Source: Micromonospora pisi (GTDB lineage Bacteria > Actinomycetota > Actinomycetes > Mycobacteriales > Micromonosporaceae). From it: 64,000 nt of DNA. Below the pieces are notes generated by a model, which ran no database searches, had not been told where the DNA came from, and saw only the letters and a list, made by a program, of their open reading frames with translations. How positions within the stretch are numbered: the stretch's first letter is position 1; every line of letters starts with the position of its first letter. Location of the stretch: positions 2,294,001 through 2,358,000 of the forward strand of contig NZ_RBKT01000001.1 of NCBI RefSeq assembly GCF_003633685.1. The letters are read 5' to 3'. Shown piece after piece: positions 41,145-49,085 of the stretch. Both the position numbers and the translations under genes were made by a program.

Positions 41145-41281
41145 TTGTGGTGCGGGAATGGTAACCCGCGCGCCCGGTCGCCCACTGACCGCGCACGGGC
41201 GGCGGTAAGCACCCCGCCACGGCCACGCGGACGGACCGGCATCGCGAGAATAACAGCGGGGGCGCACCGCTTGCCCACGGC

Positions 41282-42523
41282 TCAGCTCCCTGGCACCAGG
41301 TGGCGCACGATGGCGGCGCCGGCCCGCCAGCCGCTGGCCAGGGCACCCTGGATCGACGGACTGTCCCGGTGGTCGCCGGCCACGAACACCCCGTCGCCGA
41401 GATCGACCGCCTGGCGCAGCCGCCCCTGCCTCGGCGCAGCGGCCGGCAGGGCGGCCGGCAGACGCACCGTCTCCAGATGCTCCCAGTGATCCGTACGGCA
41501 GCCGTAGAGCCGGGCCAGTTCGGCGCGGACGATCGGCTCCGGTGGCGGCGTCGGGCCGACCACCGAGGTTGCCACCAGGTGCCGACCGGGTGGGGCGTAC
41601 GTGGGTGCGGCGCGGCTGATCACGACGGTGTTCGCCACGATCTCCCGCCGGTCGCCGTCGAGCAGCAGGACCGGTTCGTCCAGCGGTGCGGCACCGACCG
41701 AGTGGTAGAAGGTGCTGAGGGCCCGGGTGCGTACCGGGCCGAGAGTGGGAATCAGTTCGGTTGCCGTACCCGGATCGGTGGCGACCAGGACGGCCCGGCA
41801 GCGGATCTCGCCGTCCGGGGTGCGGACCCGGCCGGGGTTGATCGAGGTGACCGGTGTGCCGAGTCGCAGCAGGGTACGGGGCAACGGTGCGGCGACCGCC
41901 GCCGGCAGGGCTCCCATCCCGTCCGCGGGTACCCCGATCCTGCCCCTCACGAAGGAGCGGGCGATCAGTGCGGTGACGTGGCTGGAGGTGTCCAGGGCCC
42001 GGTCAGCGAGTACGCCGGAGAGGAACGGTCGGAGCAGTTCCTCGATGATCCGGTCGGAGAGACCGGCCCGGCGCAGGGCCCGCTCGGTGCTCTGCTCGGG
42101 TGTGTCGAGCAGGCGGTGTACCGGGGTGGCGGCGCAGCTCGCGGCGAGCGCGGCGAGTCGGAGCCGGTCGCGGAAGGTGCCGATGTCGGCCGACGCCGAC
42201 AGGGGTGCCGCGATCGGGTCGCGTAGCGGGTTGCTGAGCCGGTGCAGTCGGCCGTTGCGGCGGACCAGGACCCCGGAGGTGAAGAAGCCGAGCCGCAGGG
42301 TGTGGAGGTCGAGCAGGGTGCCGAGCCGGGGGTAGGCGGTGTTCAGCACCTGGAAGCCCCGGTCGAGCAGGTAGCCGTCGATCCGGTCGGTGGCGACCCG
42401 GCCACCGAGCCGTTCGGTCGCCTCGACCAGGAGCCACGGTACGCCGGCCCGGTGCAGCCGGCGGGCGGCGGCCAGGCCGGCGAGGCCGCCTCCGACGATC
42501 ACCACATCGGTGTCAGCGGGCAT
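41282..42523 (-). CDS. FAD-dependent amine-oxidase/phytoene-desaturase-like oxidoreductase
   Basis: A 413-residue flavoprotein. DVVIVGGGLAGLAAARRLHR is the dinucleotide-binding start, LLVEATERLGGRVATD the second FAD motif, and the C-terminal GVFVAGDHRDSPSIQGALAS closes the FAD site as in the NAD(P)/FAD-dependent protoporphyrinogen oxidase/desaturase superfamily. Substrate is probably hydrophobic (lipid, carotenoid or polyprenyl). ATG 42523 lies inside the end of the MMPL gene (11-base overlap; a GTG at 42532 is also in frame), so translation is coupled to the transporter. Last gene of the pair. Confidence 0.88.
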   Translation of the reverse strand: MPADTDVVIVGGGLAGLAAARRLHRAGVPWLLVEATERLGGRVATDRIDGYLLDRGFQVLNTAYPRLGTLLDLHTLRLGFFTSGVLVRRNGRLHRLSNPLRDPIAAPLSASADIGTFRDRLRLAALAASCAATPVHRLLDTPEQSTERALRRAGLSDRIIEELLRPFLSGVLADRALDTSSHVTALIARSFVRGRIGVPADGMGALPAAVAAPLPRTLLRLGTPVTSINPGRVRTPDGEIRCRAVLVATDPGTATELIPTLGPVRTRALSTFYHSVGAAPLDEPVLLLDGDRREIVANTVVISRAAPTYAPPGRHLVATSVVGPTPPPEPIVRAELARLYGCRTDHWEHLETVRLPAALPAAAPRQGRLRQAVDLGDGVFVAGDHRDSPSIQGALASGWRAGAAIVRHLVPGS

Positions 42524-44681
42524 GGCGGGCACGGTAGTCGGGTTGTTCCGGCTGGTCGACCCGGCGCAGCCGGCTCGGCCACCAGATCGCCGGTCCGATG
42601 TGGTGGGCGAGTGCCGGGACCAGCAGGGAGCGGACCACGATGGTGTCGATGAGGACGCCGAGGGCGACCGCCAGGCCGAGTTCCACCAGGACCACCAACG
42701 GGAGTACGGCCAGCGCCGAGAAGGTCGCGGCGAGTACCACCCCGGCGGAGGTGATCACTCCACCGGTGACGCAGAGCCCGCGCAGGACGCCGGGCCGGGT
42801 GCCGTGTTTCAGGGACTCCTCGCGTACCCGGCTCATCAGGAAGATGTTGTAGTCGACTCCGAGGGCGACCAGGAAGACAAACGCGAAGAGCGGGAACGAG
42901 GAGTCCACCCCGGGGTAGTCGAACCCGTGGCTGAAGAGCACCGCGCAGAGTCCCAGGGTGGCGGCGAAGGAGAGCACCACGGTGACGATGAGCAGCAGCG
43001 GTGCGAGCAGTGACCGCAGCAGCAGGGCGAGGATCACCGCGATCACGCCGAGCACGGTCGGGATGATCACGTTCTGGTCCCGGTCGGCCGCGTCGTTGGT
43101 GTCGATGGTGATCGCGGTGAAGCCGCCGACGACCGCCCCGGCGCCGGGCACCGCGTGTACGGCTTCGCGTAGCTGCCGTACGGTCTGCCGGGCCGCACCG
43201 CTGTCCGCTTCCTCGGTGAGGGTCGCCTCCAGTTGGACCCGCCCGTTGACGACCTTGGGTGGGGCGGCTGTGCCGGCAGACGGGTCGGCCTGACCACCGG
43301 CACCGGGTGCGGCGGTGAGCGGCTGTACCCGCGCCACTCCGGGTACCGCGCGCGCGGCGGCGGCCACCTCGTCGGCGCGGTCGGCGCTGACGAAGATGGT
43401 GGTGGGGCTGCCGAGCCCGCCCGGGAAGTGCCGGTCGATGATCTCCTGCCCGTTGACGGAGTCGGTCCGGTCGGTGAACTGGTCGGCCTGGCCGAGGTTG
43501 GTGGCACCGAGCTGGGTCAGGCCGGTGGCGAGCGCGATCAGCACGGCGGCAGTGATCGGCCAGATCAGCCGGGCGCGGCGGCCGACGAAGGCGCCGATGG
43601 CCCGCCAGAGTCCGCCGGCCCGGTCGGTGGTGCCGGCGTACGGGACCCGTGGCCAGAACGCCCACCTGCCGCCGAGCAGCAGCAGCGCGGGCAGGAAGGT
43701 GAGCATGACCACGAGGGTCACGCCGACGCCGACGGCGGTGACCGGGCCGAGCGCCCGGTTGGAGTTGAGGTCGGACAGGAGCAGGCAGAGCAACCCGGCG
43801 ATGACGGTGCTGCCGGAGGCGAAGATGGCCGGGCCGGCGCCGCGCCAGGCGGCGATCATCGCGTTGAGCGTACGGGGATGGTGGTGCAGTTCCTCCCGGT
43901 AGCGGGCGATGAGCAGGAGCGCGTAGTCGGTGCCGGCACCGAAGACGAGCACGGTGAGGATGCCCTGGGCCTGCCCGTTGAGTTTGATGACGTCGTTCGA
44001 GGCGAGGACGTAGACGGCGAGCGAGGCGACCACGTACGAGACGCCGGCGGCGAGCAGCGGGATGATCCAGAGCACCGGGCTGCGGTAGACGATGAGCAGG
44101 ATCACCAGCACCACGACGAGGGTGACCAGCAGCAGCGGCCCGTCGATCGAGGAGAAGACGGCGACCAGGTCGGCGAGGAGCCCGGCCGGTCCGGCGACCT
44201 CGACGACGAGGCCGTCGGCGCCCGGCCCGGTGACGTCACGCAGTTCGTCGACCGCCCGGTGGATCCGGTCGCCGCCGTTGCCGCTGGCGTCGATCGGCAC
44301 GATCAGTTGCACCGCCTGGCCGTCCTCGCTCGGCACCGGCGGTGGCAGCGGGGTGACCACGCCCGGGACCTGGGCGAACCGGGTCGCGTCGGCCGTCACC
44401 TTCTGCCGATCGACGTCGGTGATGCCACTGGCCCGTTCGTAGACCACCAGCGCGGGGGTGGTCTGCCGGTCGGTGAAGTCGTTGGCGAGCCGGTCGGCCC
44501 GGGTGGCTTCGGCGTCGGCGGGCAGGAAGGCCGCGTTGTCGTTGGTGGCCACATCGCTGAGGCGCCCGCTGTACGGGCCGGCGAACGCGGCCAGCGCGAG
44601 CCAGCCGAGCACCACCGCGACCGCGACCAGCGTGCCGATGGCGCGGTGCCGGATCGCCCACATCTTCCACCCCCGCCGCAT
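42513..44681 (-). CDS. MMPL/RND-type membrane transporter
   Basis: A 722-residue MMPL protein with about twelve membrane helices in two sets of six, each set with a large exterior loop. AVFSSIDGPLLLVTLVVVLV, QGILTVLVFGAGTDYALLLI, RYREELHHHP and the second-half SSFPLFAFVFLVALGVDYNI, SRVREE are the conserved MMPL segments (GTDYALLL/GVDYNIFL carry the proton-relay Asp-Tyr pairs). Such proteins export lipids or siderophores across the actinobacterial envelope. ATG 44681 is chosen; earlier starts run into the tRNA-Asn gene and its terminator, and ATG 44663 with GGGGG upstream is an alternative. Coupled to the FAD oxidoreductase. Confidence 0.92.
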   Translation of the reverse strand: MRRGWKMWAIRHRAIGTLVAVAVVLGWLALAAFAGPYSGRLSDVATNDNAAFLPADAEATRADRLANDFTDRQTTPALVVYERASGITDVDRQKVTADATRFAQVPGVVTPLPPPVPSEDGQAVQLIVPIDASGNGGDRIHRAVDELRDVTGPGADGLVVEVAGPAGLLADLVAVFSSIDGPLLLVTLVVVLVILLIVYRSPVLWIIPLLAAGVSYVVASLAVYVLASNDVIKLNGQAQGILTVLVFGAGTDYALLLIARYREELHHHPRTLNAMIAAWRGAGPAIFASGSTVIAGLLCLLLSDLNSNRALGPVTAVGVGVTLVVMLTFLPALLLLGGRWAFWPRVPYAGTTDRAGGLWRAIGAFVGRRARLIWPITAAVLIALATGLTQLGATNLGQADQFTDRTDSVNGQEIIDRHFPGGLGSPTTIFVSADRADEVAAAARAVPGVARVQPLTAAPGAGGQADPSAGTAAPPKVVNGRVQLEATLTEEADSGAARQTVRQLREAVHAVPGAGAVVGGFTAITIDTNDAADRDQNVIIPTVLGVIAVILALLLRSLLAPLLLIVTVVLSFAATLGLCAVLFSHGFDYPGVDSSFPLFAFVFLVALGVDYNIFLMSRVREESLKHGTRPGVLRGLCVTGGVITSAGVVLAATFSALAVLPLVVLVELGLAVALGVLIDTIVVRSLLVPALAHHIGPAIWWPSRLRRVDQPEQPDYRARHAR

Positions 44682-44699
44682 CTCTTCAGATACGACGAT

Positions 44700-44722
44700 G
44701 CCCGTCGGCGTGGCCGACGGGC
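44700..44722 (-). terminator. Hairpin after tRNA-Asn
   Basis: GCCCGTCGG (44700-44708) pairs with CCGACGGGC (44714-44722), 5-base loop, 16 bases beyond the tRNA 3' end and 18 bases before the MMPL start, on the same strand. Confidence 0.65.
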
Positions 44723-44738
44723 GGGATTGTGGAGAAAG

Positions 44739-44811
44739 CTCCCCCGTTTGGACTCGAACCAAAAACCTGCCGGTTAACAGCCGGCTGCTCTGCCAATTGA
44801 GCTACAGGGGA
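44739..44811 (-). tRNA. tRNA-Asn(GTT)
   Basis: Minus-strand cloverleaf: acceptor TCCCCTG/CGGGGGA, D arm GCTC/GAGC, anticodon loop CTGTTAA on GCCGG/CCGGC, T arm TTTGG-TTCGAGT-CCAAA, G73. CCA not encoded. Canonical. Confidence 0.93.
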
Positions 44812-45072
44812 TCGTGAGGTTGCCGGATCTGGATCTCTCCGACGCCCTTGCGACGGCATAAGAGTACAGGACTTCCCGGGGGTCTGCGCTACGGGGTTAT
44901 CGGCGGCACGACCCTACCCCGATATCCGGACAAAATGTCGCGCCTGCCACGAACAGGCATGAGCTTCCAGGAGTATGGGTAGGTACTTGAGCACAGACGA
45001 CGCAGGCGCGACGCAGTTGCCCATCCGGACCTCGGAGGGCGCAACGGCGCGTCAGGCACGAAAGGAGCCGCC

Positions 45073-45417
45073 ATGCGCGGAAAGCTGTGGTTCATCGGCG
45101 GGCTGGCAGCGGGTTTCGTCCTCGGCGCCCGCGCCGGCCGGGAGAAGTATGAGGAACTGGTCGTCCGGGGCCGCAAGGTGCTCGACCACCCGACGGTGCA
45201 GGAGGCGGCCGGGGTGGCCCAGGCCCAGGCCAACCGGCTCTACGCCGAGGGCAAGGACCGACTCAGCCACACCCGGCTGGGCGAGAAGCTGGGCCAGGTC
45301 ACGACGGCCAACGGCAACACCACCGAACTGACCTCCACCGGCGCCGGGTCGACGACGACCCCGGCCAATCGGGGCACCAACCCGTCCGGCAGCGGAACGG
45401 GCAGCGCCTCGTTCTGA
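45073..45417 (+). CDS. YtxH-like small membrane-associated protein
   Basis: A 114-residue protein. MRGKLWFIGGLAAGFVLGARAGREKYEEL is the glycine-rich hydrophobic N-terminus followed by a basic, amphipathic region, typical of actinobacterial YtxH-like proteins; the C-terminal third is Gly/Ser/Thr-rich and unstructured. Function unknown; relatives are linked to stress or envelope association. AAAGGAG is 6 bases before the ATG. The gene stands alone, with a palindromic repeat directly after its stop. Confidence 0.85.
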   Translation: MRGKLWFIGGLAAGFVLGARAGREKYEELVVRGRKVLDHPTVQEAAGVAQAQANRLYAEGKDRLSHTRLGEKLGQVTTANGNTTELTSTGAGSTTTPANRGTNPSGSGTGSASF

Positions 45418-45423
45418 CCCGGG

Positions 45424-45477
45424 GTAAGGAAAGGCCCCTTGTTATCGCTTTCCGTATAGGAAGGGCCCCTTCCTAAC
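45424..45477. repeat. Palindromic repeat, copy 2 (after YtxH-like gene)
   Basis: Imperfect palindrome beginning GTAAGGAAAGGCCCCTTGTT and ending AAGGGCCCCTTCCTAAC, with central TATCGCTTTCCGTATA. Nearly identical to the reverse complement of copy 4. It starts 7 bases after the YtxH-like stop and lies between convergent genes, a terminator position. Confidence 0.85.
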
Positions 45478-45565
45478 GCGCCATCGGGCGCGACGGGTAC
45501 GGCAAGGGCCGGCCGCCATCGGCGACCGGCCCACCGCCGTGCCTGTGCGCGGGTCGGCCCGTACG

Positions 45566-46573
45566 TCAGTCCTTGCTGGCGAAGGCGGCGTCGAACGCGG
45601 CGGCCGGGGCGTCGAAGGCGAGCCGGCGGACGAACTGGAGCGCCTCCGGGGCGCCGACGAGCCGGTCCATGCCGGCGTCCTCCCACTCGATCGAAATCGG
45701 GCCGTCGTAGCCGATCGCGTTCAGTGCCCGGAAGCAGTCCTCCCAGGGGACGTCGCCGTGGCCGGTGGAGACGAAGTCCCAGCCCCGGCGCATGTCGGCC
45801 CAGGGCAGGTGGGAGGCGAGCCGGCCACGCCGGCCGTCGCCGGTGCGTACCTTCGCGTCCTTGCAGTCGACGTGGTAGATCCGGTCGGCGAAGTCGAAGA
45901 TGAAGTTCACCGGGTCGAGTTCCTGCCAGACGAAGTGCGACGGGTCCCAGTTGAGCCCGAACGCCGGGCGGTTCCCGATCGCCTCGAGGGTCTTCTTCGT
46001 GGTCCAGTAGTCGTACGCGATCTCGCTGGGGTGGACCTCGTGCGCGAAGCGGACGCCGACCTCGTCGAAGACGTCGAGGATCGGGTTGAACCGGTTGGCG
46101 AAGTCCTCGTACCCCTTCTCGATCATCGACGGCGGGACCGGCGGGAACATGGCCAGGGTGTGCCAGATCGACGAACCGGTGAAGCCGACGACGGTCTTCA
46201 CCCCGAGCTTCGCGGCTGCGCGGGCGGTGTCCTTGAGCTCCTCGGCGGCCCGCTGGCGGACCCCCTCGGGTTCCCCGTCGCCCCAGATCCGGCCGGGCAG
46301 GATGCCCTGGTGCCGCTCGTCGATCGGGTGGTCGCAGACCGCCTGGCTGAGCAGGTGGTTGGAGATGGTGAAGACCTGGAGGTTGTACTTGGCCAGGGTC
46401 TCCTTCTTACGCTCGACGTACGACTCGTCGGCGATGGCCTTGTCGACCTCGAAGTGATCGCCCCAGCAGGCGATCTCCAGGCCGTCGTAGCCCCATTCGG
46501 AGGCGAGCCGGCAGACCTCCTCGAACGGGAGGTCGGCCCACTGGCCGGTGAAGAGCGTGATGGGTCGCGCCAT
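45566..46573 (-). CDS. Sugar phosphate isomerase/epimerase (xylose-isomerase-like TIM barrel)
   Basis: A 335-residue TIM-barrel protein. [91 protein letters not shown] and [11 protein letters not shown] supply the metal-binding Glu/Asp/His/Glu set of the family. It probably isomerises or epimerises a (keto)sugar. ATG 46573 has AGAAGG close upstream; an extension to 46762 is unsupported. Downstream of the ThuA/DUF1080 protein and dehydrogenase genes on the same strand, it suggests a shared keto-sugar pathway. Confidence 0.92.
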   Translation of the reverse strand: MARPITLFTGQWADLPFEEVCRLASEWGYDGLEIACWGDHFEVDKAIADESYVERKKETLAKYNLQVFTISNHLLSQAVCDHPIDERHQGILPGRIWGDGEPEGVRQRAAEELKDTARAAAKLGVKTVVGFTGSSIWHTLAMFPPVPPSMIEKGYEDFANRFNPILDVFDEVGVRFAHEVHPSEIAYDYWTTKKTLEAIGNRPAFGLNWDPSHFVWQELDPVNFIFDFADRIYHVDCKDAKVRTGDGRRGRLASHLPWADMRRGWDFVSTGHGDVPWEDCFRALNAIGYDGPISIEWEDAGMDRLVGAPEALQFVRRLAFDAPAAAFDAAFASKD

Positions 46574-46786
46574 TGTCCTTCTCCCCTGTTGGATACCTGG
46601 GATTCCCGACGGGCACCGCAAAGGCGGTGTCCGTGGACGGGCGCGAGGGAGGCCGGTCCGGCCGTACGGCATACCGGAGGAGGCGGAGCCGGCGTGTGCG
46701 TACGCACCTGGGCGAGCGGGTTGCGCCTCCCGCTGCTCACCGGCGGTCTCCTGGGTTGCCAAGACCCACTCTATTCCCCGCTCCTG

Positions 46787-46845
46787 GATGTAAGGAAGGG
46801 CCCCTTGTTAACGCTATGCGTTAACAAGGGGCCCTTCCTTACATC
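46787..46845. repeat. Palindromic repeat, copy 3 (perfect 28-bp stem)
   Basis: Stem 46787-46814 with 46818-46845, loop TAT, arms containing TAAGGAAGGGCCCCTT. It begins 8 bases beyond the ThuA gene stop on the minus strand, ideal as its terminator. Confidence 0.9.
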
Positions 46846-46852
46846 GCGGGCG

Positions 46853-48985
46853 TTACGCGGGGAGGGTCCAGCGCTGGTTGGCCGCGCCGAGGCAGTCCCA
46901 GAGGTGTACGTCCTGGCCGTCGGCGGAGCTGTTGTTCGACACGTCCAGGCACTTGCCCGAAGTCGGGTTGCGCAGCGAACTGTCGGCCGCGTTCGGGACC
47001 CAGTTCTGGGCACCGCTCGCGTTGCAGGTCCAGAGCTGGATCTTGGTGCCGTTCGCGGTGCCGCTACCGTTGATGTCCAGGCACTTGCCCAGCGCCCGCA
47101 GGGTCTGACCCTGCACGGTCCAGGTCTGGCGCGGCGTACCGGCGCAGGTGTTGATCTGGACCTGGGTGCCGTCGGCGGTGGCGCCGCCGTCGACCTCCAG
47201 GCACTTGCCGGCCAGGCCGACGACCGGGCCGGTGCCCGGGGTCGGGCCGGGGCCACCGCCGCCACGGACCAGGGTGAGGTCGTCCACGTCGAACAGGCCG
47301 GTGCCGTTGCCGGTGAAGGTCAGGTACAGGTTCTGGGTGCTGGCGGGCACGTTCGACAGGTTGGTGGTGACGTCGGCGAAGGTGTTCCAGCCGCCGGTGT
47401 TCGGCACCGCCACCGAGCCGAGGATCGGACCGGTGGTCGAACCGGTACGGACCTGGATGGCGCCACCGGCGCCACCGGACACGACCCGGGACCGGAACGA
47501 GGTGACCCCGGTCAGGTTCAGCCCGTTGTACGCCGCCCAGTCGCCGTTGTCGATGTAGCCGATGGTCGAACCACCGTTCGCGCCGGTCTTGCCGACCACC
47601 TGCACGCCACCGGTCGAGTTGAACGCCTCGGCCTGCACGGTGGTGTTACCGGTCGGCGGGTTCGGCGGCTGGGTGCCGAGTTCCTTGATCCGGACGTTGC
47701 GGAACGACACGTCGTCGCCCGTACCGTGGTTCTGCAGGCCGATGTAGCCGGCCAGCGACCGGACCGGGTTGGTGTTGGTGAAGTCGTTGATCTGCACACC
47801 GTTGAGGTAGATCCGCAGTCGCTCGCCCTCGACCAGCAGCTCGTAGTTGTTCCACTCCCCCGGCGGGTTGAGCGCCGCGTCCCGGGCGGCGATGTCGGCC
47901 GACTTGAAGGTGTAGACCGCGCCGGTGGTGCGATCGGCCGCGTCGGTCGCGTCGATCTGGATCTCGTAGCCGTTGTCCACCGCCGACCAGGGGTCGGTCG
48001 AGGACGGGAAGCCGATGAAGATGCCCGAGTTGTCGTCGCCGTCCATCTTCCAGTCGAGCTTCAACGAGTACGACGAGAACTGCTTCGCGTTGTACCAGTA
48101 GAGGCCCATTCCACCGACCGAGGTGAGGGTGGCGTCGGTGTTGGTGAAGTTGCCCGGACCCGCCTGCGACCAGCCGGTGGTGGAGCCGTTGTAGAGGGTG
48201 GTGTAACCGGTCTCCGGCCGGCAGTCGGCCTTGGTCCGGCCGGCCGCGTACCGGATGCCGCCGAGCAGGTGGGCCCGGAACGCCGGCTCGGCGTACGTCG
48301 ACTGGGTGTGCCCGGCGCCGGTGTAGAACGACCGGCCGCCCTCGTACGTCTTGCACCACGAGTGCGGGTGGTCGGCGCCCATCCCGCCCCCGGAGTACGA
48401 CGACTCGTCGAGCGTGGCGAGCACGCGGGCGGTGGACCGGACGTTGGTCCGGTAGTTGTACCACTCGTCGGTGCGGGTCCAGGTCTGCGGCAGGGTGGCG
48501 GTGGCCGCCGTCGCCCGGTTCTCCACCTTGACGTTCGCCTGCTGGATCGCCGGGTGCGAGGCGAACCAGGCGCCGACGAGGTTGCCGTAGAACGGCCAGT
48601 CGTACTCGGTGTCGGCGGCGGCGTGCACGCCGACGTACCCCTTGCCGCTGCGGATGTAGGACTCGAAGGCGGTCTGCTGGGTGGCGTTGAGCGCGTCACC
48701 GGTGGTGTTGAGGAAGACGACCACCTCGTACTGGGCGAGGTTGGCGGTGGTGAAGGCTCCCGCGTCCTCGGTGGCGGTGACGGTGAAGCTGTTCGCCGCG
48801 CCAAGCTCGCGGATGGCCTGGGTGCCGACCGCGATCGAGTCGTGCCGGAAGCCGGCGGTCTTGGAGAAGACCAGGACGTCGTATGGAGCGTCCGCGGCAC
48901 TGGCCGGGGTGGCGGGTGTGGTGCAGGCGATGACGGCGAGTGCCGCCAACGCCGTACCGAGGACGGGTCGGAGGAGTCTGCGCAT
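46853..48985 (-). CDS. Secreted ThuA - DUF1080 - CBM6 - ricin-lectin protein
   Basis: A 710-residue exported protein. Signal peptide (LLRPVLGTALAALAVIACTT, cleavage after ASAADA). Residues 35-255 are a ThuA domain (VLVFSKTAGFRHDSI, GKGYVGVHAAADTEYDWPFY), residues 260-440 a DUF1080 (3-keto-disaccharide hydrolase) domain (TTLYNGSTTGWSQAG, DNSGIFIGFPSS, EWNNYELLVEG), 450-570 a CBM6 module (VQAEAFNSTGGVQVVG, GYIDNGDWAAYN), 590-710 a ricin-type lectin with QxW motifs RQTWTV, AQNWVP and NQRWTL. The DUF1080/ThuA pair points to cleavage of oxidised (3-keto) disaccharides at the cell exterior. Its C-terminus is almost identical in DNA to that of the adjacent dehydrogenase. Confidence 0.93.
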   Translation of the reverse strand: MRRLLRPVLGTALAALAVIACTTPATPASAADAPYDVLVFSKTAGFRHDSIAVGTQAIRELGAANSFTVTATEDAGAFTTANLAQYEVVVFLNTTGDALNATQQTAFESYIRSGKGYVGVHAAADTEYDWPFYGNLVGAWFASHPAIQQANVKVENRATAATATLPQTWTRTDEWYNYRTNVRSTARVLATLDESSYSGGGMGADHPHSWCKTYEGGRSFYTGAGHTQSTYAEPAFRAHLLGGIRYAAGRTKADCRPETGYTTLYNGSTTGWSQAGPGNFTNTDATLTSVGGMGLYWYNAKQFSSYSLKLDWKMDGDDNSGIFIGFPSSTDPWSAVDNGYEIQIDATDAADRTTGAVYTFKSADIAARDAALNPPGEWNNYELLVEGERLRIYLNGVQINDFTNTNPVRSLAGYIGLQNHGTGDDVSFRNVRIKELGTQPPNPPTGNTTVQAEAFNSTGGVQVVGKTGANGGSTIGYIDNGDWAAYNGLNLTGVTSFRSRVVSGGAGGAIQVRTGSTTGPILGSVAVPNTGGWNTFADVTTNLSNVPASTQNLYLTFTGNGTGLFDVDDLTLVRGGGGPGPTPGTGPVVGLAGKCLEVDGGATADGTQVQINTCAGTPRQTWTVQGQTLRALGKCLDINGSGTANGTKIQLWTCNASGAQNWVPNAADSSLRNPTSGKCLDVSNNSSADGQDVHLWDCLGAANQRWTLPA

Positions 48986-49008
48986 GGGTGCTCTCTCCCT
49001 AGGGCGAG

Positions 49009-49065
49009 TTAGGAAGGGCCCCTTCCTATACGGAAAGCGATAAGAAGGGGCCCTTCCTTACATCA
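49009..49065. repeat. Palindromic repeat, copy 4 (between dehydrogenase and ThuA genes)
   Basis: GTTAGGAAGGGCCCCTTCCT ... AAGAAGGGGCCCTTCCTTAC with central ATACGGAAAGCGATA. Close to the reverse complement of copy 2. It lies 20 bases beyond the stop of the dehydrogenase gene and 23 before the ThuA start codon on the minus strand. Confidence 0.85.
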
Positions 49066-49085
49066 GGGGTGGGGGTGGGGTGCGG

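Noticed and set aside
45539-49012. 1157-codon plus-strand frame over the isomerase and ThuA genes
   Set aside because: Reads through the palindromic repeats and shows no motifs; the minus strand carries clear ThuA, DUF1080, CBM6 and lectin domains.
3919-49065. CRISPR-like repeats
   Set aside because: The four palindromes are dispersed over 45 kb with genes between them and no regular spacers; no cas genes are present.
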